A program made the translations under genes and the position numbers. From contig NZ_SZVW01000010.1 of NCBI RefSeq assembly GCF_007655005.1, positions 1 through 64,000 of the forward strand: a stretch of DNA of 64,000 nt, read 5' to 3'. Shown one piece after another: positions 16,777 to 25,630 of this stretch (position 1 is the first letter of the stretch; each line of letters begins with the position of its first letter). Source of the DNA: Streptomyces tibetensis (GTDB lineage Bacteria; Actinomycetota; Actinomycetes; Streptomycetales; Streptomycetaceae). The notes below the pieces were generated by a model. The model was not told where the DNA came from. It saw only the letters and a list, made by a program, of their open reading frames with translations, and did not search any database.

Positions 16777-18084
16777 GTGAGCGAGACACCACCGAGCACC
16801 CTGCAATACCGCTTCGACGGACCAGAAGACGCCCCCGTCCTGATCCTCGGTCCCTCACTGGGTACCACATGGCACATGTGGGACCGCCAGATCCCCGAGC
16901 TGACCAAGCAGTGGCGCGTCTTCCGGTTCGACCTGCCCGGCCACGGCGGAGCTCCCGCGTACCCGGCGGGCTCCGTCGGCGACATCACCACGCGGCTGCT
17001 GGCCACCCTCGAGGGGCTCGGCGTGCAGCGCTTCGGTTACGCGGGCTGCGCGCTCGGCGGCGCCGTCGGCATCGAACTGGCCCTGCGCCACCCCGAGCGG
17101 CTCGCCTCGCTCGCACTGATCGCCGCCTCGCCCCGCTTCGGCACGGCCGACGAGTTCCGGCAGCGTGGCGTGATCGTCCGCACGAACGGCCTCGACCCGA
17201 TCGCCCGTACCGCCCCGGAGCGCTGGTTCACCGGCGGGTTCGCCGCCGCGCAGCCCGCGATCACCGAGTGGGCCGTGCAGATGGTGCGCACCACCGACCC
17301 CGGCTGCTACATCGCCTCCTGCGAGGCGCTCGCCTCGTTCGACGTCCGCTCCGAGCTCGGGCGGGTCGGCGTCCCGACCCTCGTCCTGGTCGGATCGGAC
17401 GACCAGGTCACCGGCCCCGCCGAGGCCCGCACGCTGGTCGCCGGCATCCCGGACGCCCGCCTCGCCGTCGTCCCGGGCGCCTCCCACCTGGTCCCGGTGG
17501 AGCAGCCGGCGGCGGTCACCGACCTGCTGGTGCGGCACTTCTCCACCGCCTGGCAGCCCGCCTACGAGACCTCCACCGGCCAGAGCGTCCTGCCCCAGGC
17601 AGCCCTCAAGCCGGTCCTGTCCCCCGCCCCGCCGCAGCCCCCGCAGACGGGGCCCGTCGCCGAGATCGCCCCGGTCGCCGTACCGCCGCAGGTCCAGGGG
17701 CGGCCCGACCCGTACGATGCCGGGATCAAGGTGCGCCGCGAGGTGCTGGGCGACGCGCACGTCGACCGGGCGCTCGCCCAGGCCGACGACTTCTCCGGCG
17801 ACTTCCAGGAGCTCGTCACCCGCTACGCCTGGGGCGAGATCTGGGACCGCCCCGGCCTGGACCGGCGCACCCGCAGCTGCGTCACCCTCACCGCCCTGGT
17901 CGCGGGCGGTCATCTGGACGAGCTGGCCTTTCACACCAGAGCCGCCCTGCGCAACGGCCTCACCCCGGGCGAGATCAAGGAAGTGCTGCTCCAGGCGGCC
18001 GTCTACTGCGGTGTCCCCGCTGCGAACAGCGCGTTCAAGGTGGCCCAGAAGGTGATTCGCGAGGAGACCACGCCCCAGGAGTGA
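16777..18084 (+). CDS. pcaL: PcaL: 3-oxoadipate enol-lactonase fused to 4-carboxymuconolactone decarboxylase
   Basis: A 435-residue fusion of the beta-ketoadipate pathway. Residues 1-260 are an alpha/beta hydrolase (PcaD-like: LGPSLGTTWHMWDRQIPEL, FDLPGHGGAPAYPAGS, His in GASHLVPVEQPAAV). Residues about 310-435 are the PcaC decarboxylase domain (KVRREVLGDAHVDRAL, ELAFHTRAALRNGLTPGEI). They catalyse the successive steps from 4-carboxymuconolactone to 3-oxoadipate. The nucleophile elbow reads AGCALGG, with Cys91 where most hydrolases have Ser. GTG 16777 is chosen for similarity to family N-termini; GTG 16753 is in frame. None of the other pca genes flank it: an IS110 element lies immediately upstream and an unrelated hydrolase gene downstream. 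Confidence 0.93.
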   Translation: MSETPPSTLQYRFDGPEDAPVLILGPSLGTTWHMWDRQIPELTKQWRVFRFDLPGHGGAPAYPAGSVGDITTRLLATLEGLGVQRFGYAGCALGGAVGIELALRHPERLASLALIAASPRFGTADEFRQRGVIVRTNGLDPIARTAPERWFTGGFAAAQPAITEWAVQMVRTTDPGCYIASCEALASFDVRSELGRVGVPTLVLVGSDDQVTGPAEARTLVAGIPDARLAVVPGASHLVPVEQPAAVTDLLVRHFSTAWQPAYETSTGQSVLPQAALKPVLSPAPPQPPQTGPVAEIAPVAVPPQVQGRPDPYDAGIKVRREVLGDAHVDRALAQADDFSGDFQELVTRYAWGEIWDRPGLDRRTRSCVTLTALVAGGHLDELAFHTRAALRNGLTPGEIKEVLLQAAVYCGVPAANSAFKVAQKVIREETTPQE

Positions 18085-18116
18085 GCCGGCGGGAAGCGCG
18101 AAGGCAGGATGGACCC

Positions 18117-18752
18117 ATGAAGCTCACGAAGAAGTCGCACGCCTGCGTCCGCCTGGAGAAGGACGGCAGGAGCCTCGTCCTCGATCCCGGTGGGTTCAGC
18201 GAGGAGGACGCCGCGCTCGGAGCGGACGCGATCCTCGTCACCCACGAGCACCCCGACCACTTCGACGAGTCCCGGCTGCGGGCCGCGATGGAGCACAACC
18301 CGGCCGCCGAGATCTGGACCCTGAAGGCGGTCGCGGAGAAGCTCTCCTCGGCCTTCCCGGGCCGCGTGCACACCGTCGGCCACGGCGACACCTTCACCGC
18401 CGCCGGTTTCGACGTCCAGGTGCACGGCGAACTCCACGCGGTGATCCACCCGGACATCCCGCGCATCACCAACGTCGGCTACCTCGTCGACGAGGGCAAG
18501 GTCTTCCACCCCGGTGACGCCCTCACCGTCCCGGATCACCCGGTGGAGACGCTGATGCTCCCCGTCATGGCTCCCTGGAGCAAGATCTCCGAGGTCATCG
18601 ACTACGTGCGCGAGCTGAAGCCGCGGCGCGCCTACGACATCCACGACGCCCTCCTCACCGACCTGGCCCGCCCCATCTACGACCGGCAGATCGGGCAGCT
18701 CGGCGGCGCGGACCACCTGCGGCTGACACCCGGGGAGTCCGCCGAGGTCTGA
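18117..18752 (+). CDS. Metallo-beta-lactamase-fold hydrolase (UlaG-like)
   Basis: A 211-residue MBL-fold protein. It starts KLTKKSHACVRLEKDGRSLV, carries the metal site VTHEHPDHFDESR (HxHxDH), and later GDALTVPDHPVETLML, VMAPWSKISEVIDYVR and the last metal His in DIHDALL. This compact form without extra domains resembles the UlaG-like group of metal-dependent hydrolases; the substrate is unknown. It begins 33 bases after pcaL with an AGGAT-type ribosome site, so may be co-transcribed. Confidence 0.85.
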   Translation: MKLTKKSHACVRLEKDGRSLVLDPGGFSEEDAALGADAILVTHEHPDHFDESRLRAAMEHNPAAEIWTLKAVAEKLSSAFPGRVHTVGHGDTFTAAGFDVQVHGELHAVIHPDIPRITNVGYLVDEGKVFHPGDALTVPDHPVETLMLPVMAPWSKISEVIDYVRELKPRRAYDIHDALLTDLARPIYDRQIGQLGGADHLRLTPGESAEV

Positions 18753-18797
18753 CCGGGCCGGGCGGCGTTGTCGGACCCGCCGGGTAGGTTGTGGGGC

Positions 18798-19577
18798 ATG
18801 CGCATCGCGACCTGGAACGTGAACTCGATCACCGCCCGCCTGCCGAGGCTCCTGGCCTGGCTGGAGAGCAGCGGCACGGACGTGCTGTGCCTCCAGGAGG
18901 CCAAGGTCGCCGAGGAGCAGTTCCCCTCGGAGCAACTGCGCGAGCTGGGCTACGAGTCGGCGGTCCACGCGACCGGCCGGTGGAACGGCGTGGCGGTGCT
19001 CTCCCGCGTCGGCATCGAGGACGTCGTCAAGGGCCTGCCCGGCGACCCCGGCTTCGACGGCTCGGTGGAGCCCCGCGCCATCTCGGCGACCTGCGGCCCC
19101 CTCCGCGTCTGGTCGGTCTACGTGCCGAACGGCCGTGAGGTGGACCACCCCCATTACGCCTACAAGCTCCAGTGGTTCGAGGCGCTCAAGGCCGCCGTCG
19201 CCGGTGACGCCGCGGGCAGCCGCCCCTTCGCGGTGATGGGCGACTACAACGTGGCGCCGACGGACGACGACGTCTTCGACCCCGCCTTCTTCGAGGGCTC
19301 GACCCACGTCACCCCCGCCGAGCGCGCCGCCCTCGCCTCCCTGCGCGAGGCGGGCCTGTCCGACGTGGTCCCGAGGCCCCTCAAGTACGACCAGCCGTTC
19401 ACGTACTGGGACTACCGCCAGCTCTCCTTCCCGAAGAACCGCGGCATGCGCATCGACCTGGTGTACGGCAACGCGCCCTTCGCGAAGGCGGTCGGCGACG
19501 CGTACGTGGACCGTGAGGAGCGCAAGGGCAAGGGCGCGTCGGACCACGCGCCCGTGGTCGTGGACCTGGACGTCTAG
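18798..19577 (+). CDS. xth: Exodeoxyribonuclease III, AP endonuclease
   Basis: A 259-residue exonuclease III: MRIATWNVNSITARLPRL, the metal Glu in LCLQEAKVAEEQFP, VYVPNGREVDHPHYAYKL, the catalytic GDYNVAPTDDDVFD, the DNA-binding WDYRQLSFPKNRGMRID and the final SDHAPVVVDLDV with catalytic Asp-His. It cleaves DNA 5' to abasic sites in base-excision repair. ATG 18798 gives the family-typical MRI start. Its TAG stop overlaps the stop codon of the convergent lipase gene in the tetranucleotide CTAG. Confidence 0.95.
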   Translation: MRIATWNVNSITARLPRLLAWLESSGTDVLCLQEAKVAEEQFPSEQLRELGYESAVHATGRWNGVAVLSRVGIEDVVKGLPGDPGFDGSVEPRAISATCGPLRVWSVYVPNGREVDHPHYAYKLQWFEALKAAVAGDAAGSRPFAVMGDYNVAPTDDDVFDPAFFEGSTHVTPAERAALASLREAGLSDVVPRPLKYDQPFTYWDYRQLSFPKNRGMRIDLVYGNAPFAKAVGDAYVDREERKGKGASDHAPVVVDLDV

Positions 19578-21340
19578 GACCGCAGCAGCTCCAGGTCGAC
19601 GGAGTCCGCCAGAGCCGCGAGCCCTGCGTCGCCCGGATGCAGATGGTCCCCGCTGTCATGGGCAGGGAGCATCCGGGCCGGCCGCTGTGGATCACGAACC
19701 ACCGCGTCGAAGTCGAGCACACCGTCGAAGACCCCGCCGTAGCGGATCCACTCGTTCACCACGCCCCGCTCGGCGTCGACGGCGGGAGTGCACCTGGCCT
19801 CGCCCTCGCAGGGCAGGATCGTCGCCGCGAGCATCCTCAGCCCCCGGGCGTGCCCCCGTGCCGCGAGCTCGCGCAGCCCCGCGACCAGCTGCTCCGCCGA
19901 CGTTCCCCACCGCAGGTCGTTGACGCCCTCGAAGACGACGGCCGTGCGCGCCGACGGCTGGGCCAGGACGTCCCGGTCGAAGCGGTGCAGGGCGCTCACC
20001 CCGGCCGTGTCCGTGGAGACCCCGTCGCCGGGGTACCGGTCGGTGACCACGCGGTTGCCCGAGACGCCCAGGTTCAGCACGCCGTACCGCGGGACGGCGC
20101 TCTGCTTCAGCAGCCGGGCGGCCAGGACGTTCGGCCAGCGCCGGTTGGCGTCCGGCGTGGACTTGTCGCCGTCGGTGATCGAGTCGCCGAGCAGCACCAC
20201 GGACCCGGGCCCGCCGCTCACGTCGACCCCGGCGAGCAGCGGCCAGCGGGTGATCACCGAGGTGTACGCCCCGGCGGAGCCGTCCGCCGTGTGATCGCCC
20301 GGCTCGCTGACGTAGGAGCGCTGTTGCGCGAGCCCGTGCACGGGCGCCGCGGCCACCGTGCCGGGCAGATGGAAGCTCACCAGCAGATCGGCGTCCGCCG
20401 GGACGGGGAAGCCGAGCGGATCGCTGTAGGCCTGGCCCCCGGCCGGGATCGAGACGCCCGCCGCACCGCCGAAGGCCAGCGCCACCGGAGTGCCCCGGGA
20501 GGCCGCGCCCGACTCCCGCACCGCGACCGTGGCGCTCCCGATCCGCACCGCAGCCGATGCGAAGGTGTTGTCGAACCGCACCCGCACGCGGGGGCCGCCG
20601 GCCGATGTGTGCACGACCAGCCGCAGTGTCCGGTCCGACCAGGGCCCCACCGCGGCGTACCCGCCCGTGGCCGTCGTCCAGCTGCCCGTCCAGCCCTGCG
20701 TGGCGCTCCGCACCGACACCGCGAAGACGTGCAGCCCGGCCGCGCGCGGAAGCCGGACCGAGGTCACCGCGCGCCCCGGCACCAGCGGCACCGTCACGAC
20801 GTACAGCCGGGCCTGCTCGGCGAGTTGGCCGGCGGGCGTGTTGATGTGCGGCAGGGACACCGCCTTGCTCGCGAGGGGCCCGGTTCGCCAGTCCGGCGCG
20901 GTCAGCCGGTAGCCGGAGCGAGAGCCGTTCGCGTAGGTGACCGTCCCGGGGCCGCCCACCTCCGTGCCGCCGGTGCCCGCCACCAGGAAGGCGAGGGCGT
21001 CGCCCCGCCCCGTGAGCCGGACGTCCTGCCCGGCGGCGCGCACGTTGTCCGGCTCGCCCGGTTGCCGGGTCGGCCAGGTCAGCCGGGCGCCCTGCACCGT
21101 GAGGGCGCGGCCGGGCGTCCAGCCCGCGGCGGTGAGGTCCCGCGCGGACAGGGATGCGCCGGACCCGTCGAAGTCGGCCTCCGCGGGCCGGCTGTCGTCG
21201 CTGACGGCCGCGTTGTCGAACAGCCGCTCCAGCGGCACCGGTGCGGCTCGCCCCTCCGCGACGGCCTGGGCGGACACCGCCGGGACCAACGACCCGCACA
21301 GGGCCAGGACGACCAGGATCCCCCGGACATATCGGCGCAC
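19574..21340 (-). CDS. Secreted SGNH/GDSL-family hydrolase (lipase/esterase)
   Basis: A 588-residue exported protein. A signal peptide (VRGILVVLALCGSLVPAVSA) is followed by a long N-terminal region with beta-sandwich character, then the SGNH esterase domain: block I LLGDSITDG with the nucleophile Ser, block II NLGVSGNRV, block III FEGVNDL and block V DHLHPGDAG with the catalytic Asp and His. GTG 21340 has GGGAGGAG upstream. This two-part architecture, with about 330 residues before the GDS motif, is common among secreted streptomycete SGNH proteins. The ester substrate is unknown. Confidence 0.9.
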   Translation of the reverse strand: MRRYVRGILVVLALCGSLVPAVSAQAVAEGRAAPVPLERLFDNAAVSDDSRPAEADFDGSGASLSARDLTAAGWTPGRALTVQGARLTWPTRQPGEPDNVRAAGQDVRLTGRGDALAFLVAGTGGTEVGGPGTVTYANGSRSGYRLTAPDWRTGPLASKAVSLPHINTPAGQLAEQARLYVVTVPLVPGRAVTSVRLPRAAGLHVFAVSVRSATQGWTGSWTTATGGYAAVGPWSDRTLRLVVHTSAGGPRVRVRFDNTFASAAVRIGSATVAVRESGAASRGTPVALAFGGAAGVSIPAGGQAYSDPLGFPVPADADLLVSFHLPGTVAAAPVHGLAQQRSYVSEPGDHTADGSAGAYTSVITRWPLLAGVDVSGGPGSVVLLGDSITDGDKSTPDANRRWPNVLAARLLKQSAVPRYGVLNLGVSGNRVVTDRYPGDGVSTDTAGVSALHRFDRDVLAQPSARTAVVFEGVNDLRWGTSAEQLVAGLRELAARGHARGLRMLAATILPCEGEARCTPAVDAERGVVNEWIRYGGVFDGVLDFDAVVRDPQRPARMLPAHDSGDHLHPGDAGLAALADSVDLELLRS

Positions 21341-21560
21341 GGCCGACTCCTCCCACTCAGCGACACCCGACGCGACAACCCCGAACGCAGGGACGGAACC
21401 GAAGAGACAACGACAGCCGAGACGCACGGCGCACGGTGAAGTTAGGGAGACAGGAGTGACACGTCAACGCGTGTCGCGTGAACTCGGCCTGAACTCGACC
21501 GGGATCGCGGGCCCGCGCGCCCTGTGGTGCGTACGGCGGTACGAATGACACGCTGGGAGT

Positions 21561-21968
21561 ATGAACATCCCTTTCCTGGGCCACCGGCGCCAGAAGGTCG
21601 GGTTCCCCGATCCGGCGGGCATCGCGGAACTCCTCGCCGAGTGTGAGCTGCTGCGCTCCCAGGCGTCCCGGGCGGGCGTCCGGCTGGACGACACGGCGGC
21701 CTCGCTGGAGGCGCTGGACCAGCTCCTGCCGCGCTGGCGGGACGACGAGGAGACCCTGACCTGGCTGGGCAACGACGCCGGTCTCTACCTGGGCAGCGTC
21801 ATCGTGCGCACCGTACCGGGCGCCGCCTGGGAGATCCGTCCCGACGGTCAGCCCGTCGTACGGCTGGACTCCGGCCGCGAGTTCGACGTCGTCGAATCCG
21901 GCCACGAGTGGGCCGCGTACGGGGTGCCCGAGCTGTCGCAGCTCTACGCGGAAGTCGCCGAGTCATGA
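21561..21968 (+). CDS. Conserved actinomycete protein, DUF6278-like
   Basis: A 135-residue cytosolic protein (ELLAECELLRSQASRAGVRL, LEALDQLLPRWRDDEETLTW, LGNDAGLYLGSVIVRTVPGA, REFDVVESGHEWAAYG, PELSQLYAEVAE). I recall this as a family of unknown function in streptomycetes (DUF6278), from memory only. Soluble, acidic, with a helical first half and a beta-rich second half; no catalytic motif is evident. It stands alone between the divergent lipase gene and the ABC ATPase gene. Confidence 0.7.
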   Translation: MNIPFLGHRRQKVGFPDPAGIAELLAECELLRSQASRAGVRLDDTAASLEALDQLLPRWRDDEETLTWLGNDAGLYLGSVIVRTVPGAAWEIRPDGQPVVRLDSGREFDVVESGHEWAAYGVPELSQLYAEVAES

Positions 21969-22108
21969 ACCCCCTGGCCAGAAGCTTTGGCCCAAAGTCC
22001 GACGTAAATACGGCTAATGATCGAAAAGTGCGTGTCGCCCGCCACGTTCGATCTTGCCTGGATACGTTGCGGCAACCACCACACAGCTGAGAGTGAGTAG
22101 GGCTGGGT

Positions 22109-22852
<744 letters not shown>

Positions 22853-23006
22853 ACGGGCGGACACCGGACGGTTCATCGCGTCGGGCCTCGACTACGATGT
22901 TCCCTTCATCCCTGTCGGAGAGGGGGACTTCGCCGAAGGCTCCCGAACCCGTCAGGGGGTGAGCAGACCGCCCGCCCGGTCCGCGGGGCCATTCCCACCG
23001 GGTGCG

Positions 23007-23034
23007 GCCCCCACGGCCCGAAGGCCGCGGGGGC
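23007..23034 (+). terminator. Hairpin between gluA and the S15 peptidase gene
   Basis: Two 12-base arms (GCCCCCACGGCC and GGCCGCGGGGGC) pair with one mismatch around a stable CGAA tetraloop. The element lies between two convergent genes and can end both transcripts. Confidence 0.7.
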
Positions 23035-23076
23035 GGCGGTTCACATCGGCCAGGCCCGTCCGGCGGCAGCCGGAGA

Positions 23077-24645
23077 TCACTGCTCGCGCAGCGGAACCGA
23101 CACGTACGACGGGTCGTTCGCCGGCGAGGAGAAGGTCAGCTGCGCGCCGGACGGGTTGTGCTCGATGTAGAGCGGGTCGACCGTGTCGACGACCAGGGCG
23201 AGGCGATGCCCGGCCGGGACGTCGTAGGCCGTGGAGTACAGCTCCAGGTCGACGCCGAACGGCTTTCCGGGGGTGCGCCCGTGGAAGGTGTACGGCGCGT
23301 GGGTGACCAGCTTGCCGAGGCCGAGCGGCCCCACGTCGTACAGGTAGGCGACGAGGGTGCCGCTCTCCTTGGTCGGGGTGAGGGTCGTGTGCAACTTCGT
23401 CGTTCCGCGCACCTGTTGGGCCGTGGCCGACTTCTCCGACTGCCAGACGGCGGCCCAGCGGCGGGGGAGCAGCGGGATCGAGGCCATCGGCGGCAGCTGG
23501 GCCACCTGGTCGAGGATGCTGGACAGGAAGACGACACCGCCGTCCGCCCCGGAGTTCACGTTCGCGCGGATCGTCTTCGAGTCCCCGAGGGCGATCTTCC
23601 GGTCGGTCGCGGCGACCGATTTCCAGTCCGGATAGCCCTCGTAGCCGCCTGCGGAACGTGACGTGAGCTGGACGGGCTGCTCACGGTCGATGCCGTTGTC
23701 CTCGTCTCTGAGGTAGTGGTCGAACCAGCGCTCGGTGTCCTTCCACGCGTCGTTGGGCAGCCCGAACAGGCCGGTCAGCTCGGCGGTGGCGTGGTCGCCG
23801 GGCCGCATTTCCAGCCGCTTCGGGCCGGTCAGCTTCTCGTAGAAATCGGCGTACTGGTTGGGCGGGAAGACGCTGTCGCCCCAGGCGTTGGCGAGCATGA
23901 TCGCCGCGCCGTTGTCGTTGATCCGGTCGACGTAGGTCGCAGCGGAACGTTTCTTCCCCCAGGCGACGAGCTCCGGCTCCTTCGCCAGGTTGGAGCCGTA
24001 GAAGTCGTCGAACGTCTGCCGCAGTTCGGCGCTCTGGCGGCCCGTCACCACGCTCGCGCCGTCCAGCAGGGCGGCGGCCTGGAGGTGCTGGGTGCGCCCG
24101 GAGTAGATCGAGCCGATCAGGTCGGCCCAGCCGCTGAGTGAGGCGACCGCCCTGACCCGCTTGTCGTGTGCGGCGGTGAGCAGGCTGATGCCCGCGCCGT
24201 AGGAGACGCCCGCCATGCCGATGTGCCCGGCGTCGGCGGGGGTGTGGGCGAGCGCCCAGTCGATGACCTTCGAGGCGTCGGCGACATCGGGCGGGCCCGC
24301 CACTTCTATCTCGCCGCCCGACTGCCAGAAGCCGCGCACGTTGTAGGTGACGACGACGTACCCGGAGTCGGCGAGCTTCTGCGCCTGGGCCAGGTACTCG
24401 ACCTGGGGCAGGCCCCAGCTCGTGGGCATGACCAGCAGGGGGTAGCGGTCGGCGGCGCGGGCTCCGGCCGGGGTGACGACGTTGGCCTTGAGGACGGTGC
24501 CGCCGTCGCCGGTGATGTCGACGAAGCGGACCGGGTTCGGGGCCGCCTGGGCGGTGGGGGCGAACCCGAGGGCGGTGCCGGCGACCAGGGTCGCCGAGAC
24601 GGCGCCCACGGCGGTGGTGCGCAGGGCATTGCGGTGATGTCCCAC
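23077..24645 (-). CDS. Secreted S15-family (X-Pro dipeptidyl-peptidase-like) serine hydrolase
   Basis: A 522-residue exported alpha/beta hydrolase. The signal peptide ends at APTAQAAP. The catalytic domain shows YNVRGFWQSGG, the nucleophile Ser in MAGVSYGAGISLL (S148), the acid in MLANAWGDSVFPPNQY and the His in RPGDHATAELTG. A C-terminal jelly-roll domain typical of S15 peptidases (VDLELYSTAYDVPAGHRLAL, SSPANDPSYVSVPL) closes it. Relatives cleave X-Pro dipeptides or act as cocaine-esterase-like enzymes; the actual substrate is unknown. The GTG start has GAGGAG upstream. Confidence 0.88.
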   Translation of the reverse strand: MGHHRNALRTTAVGAVSATLVAGTALGFAPTAQAAPNPVRFVDITGDGGTVLKANVVTPAGARAADRYPLLVMPTSWGLPQVEYLAQAQKLADSGYVVVTYNVRGFWQSGGEIEVAGPPDVADASKVIDWALAHTPADAGHIGMAGVSYGAGISLLTAAHDKRVRAVASLSGWADLIGSIYSGRTQHLQAAALLDGASVVTGRQSAELRQTFDDFYGSNLAKEPELVAWGKKRSAATYVDRINDNGAAIMLANAWGDSVFPPNQYADFYEKLTGPKRLEMRPGDHATAELTGLFGLPNDAWKDTERWFDHYLRDEDNGIDREQPVQLTSRSAGGYEGYPDWKSVAATDRKIALGDSKTIRANVNSGADGGVVFLSSILDQVAQLPPMASIPLLPRRWAAVWQSEKSATAQQVRGTTKLHTTLTPTKESGTLVAYLYDVGPLGLGKLVTHAPYTFHGRTPGKPFGVDLELYSTAYDVPAGHRLALVVDTVDPLYIEHNPSGAQLTFSSPANDPSYVSVPLREQ

Positions 24646-24761
24646 GGGTCACTCCTCACTCGTGTCAGTGCAAAGTGACCGAACGGTAACCGCGGCTTCT
24701 TACCAGGGGTAACCCGTCGGTAAGTTACGTGCCAGTAACGATTGTTGAGCAGTGGAGGAGT

Positions 24762-25526
24762 CTAGGAGGCGCGGTGTGTATTGCGTGGAACCGGTGCCGC
24801 GGCGGCGGGCGGTGCGGTCTGCGCCGCGCGCGTCACGTCCTCCACCAGTTCGACGACGTCCGGACCGTACGCCTGCGAGTTGATCACCTTGAGCAGGAGG
24901 ACGAACGAGCCGGTGCCGTACTTGCGGGTCAGCCGCTCGTGGTTGCGGGCGAGGTAGCGGGTGGTGGCCTGGTTGGTGATCGACGTCTGGCCGCAGAAGA
25001 GGAAGACGGGACGGGTGTTGCGGCTCCGGTCCGCGGTGAGCCGGGCGAGCAGCGCGTACTCCTCCTTGCCGTGGTCCACGCGATAGCGCTCGGTTCCGAC
25101 CTGGAACGCGCCCCGGTCCGGGCCCGGTTCGGAGTCGACGTTCACCCGCACGCCCGGCAGCAGGGAATCCAGATGGGCCGCCATCCGCCGGTTGGACGCC
25201 GGCCCGCCCACACAGAACTCGGTGCGCTCCCCGAAACCCTGGCGTGCGGTGTCGTGCGGAAGTATCTGGGCGTGGGCGTTGCAGTCCTTGATCAGCGCGG
25301 CGAGTTCGAGCAGTGCGAACACGTCGAAGCGCATCACCGCGAACTCCGGTCCGGCCGCACCGCGGTTCACCACCAGCAGGGACTCGGAGTTGTCCGGCAG
25401 TCCGAAGAACTGCTGCTTCCGGCGGAGCTTGCGCTTCCACAGGTAGGTGCGGGCCACCCAGCCGAGCGCGGCGCTGATGCCCGCCGCGACCACACCCAGA
25501 ACGATGTTGCGCACGTCGTCATTCAT
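24762..25526 (-). CDS. Hypothetical membrane-anchored protein
   Basis: A 254-residue protein I do not recognise. It has one N-terminal membrane segment (NIVLGVVAAGISAALGWVA) followed by a basic stretch (LWKRKLRRKQQFF), so the body is probably cytosolic. The body contains NSESLLVVNRGAAGPEFAVM, LAALIKDCNAHAQILPHDT, TEFCVGGPASNRRMAAHLDS and PVFLFCGQTSITNQATTRYL, with a Rossmann-like alternation and a region suggesting a nucleotide- or ligand-binding pocket. The C-terminal tail is Pro/Ala-rich. It stands alone between the divergent ggt gene and the S15 peptidase gene. Confidence 0.7.
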   Translation of the reverse strand: MNDDVRNIVLGVVAAGISAALGWVARTYLWKRKLRRKQQFFGLPDNSESLLVVNRGAAGPEFAVMRFDVFALLELAALIKDCNAHAQILPHDTARQGFGERTEFCVGGPASNRRMAAHLDSLLPGVRVNVDSEPGPDRGAFQVGTERYRVDHGKEEYALLARLTADRSRNTRPVFLFCGQTSITNQATTRYLARNHERLTRKYGTGSFVLLLKVINSQAYGPDVVELVEDVTRAAQTAPPAAAAPVPRNTHRAS

Positions 25527-25630
25527 GGGCGCGCATGCTAGCGGGCCCGACGCACCGGTGTTCGACGCCTGCCTGACGCGACCATGGCGATGAATTAAGC
25601 TGCGCGGACGGCCTTTGACTGGAGGTGCGG

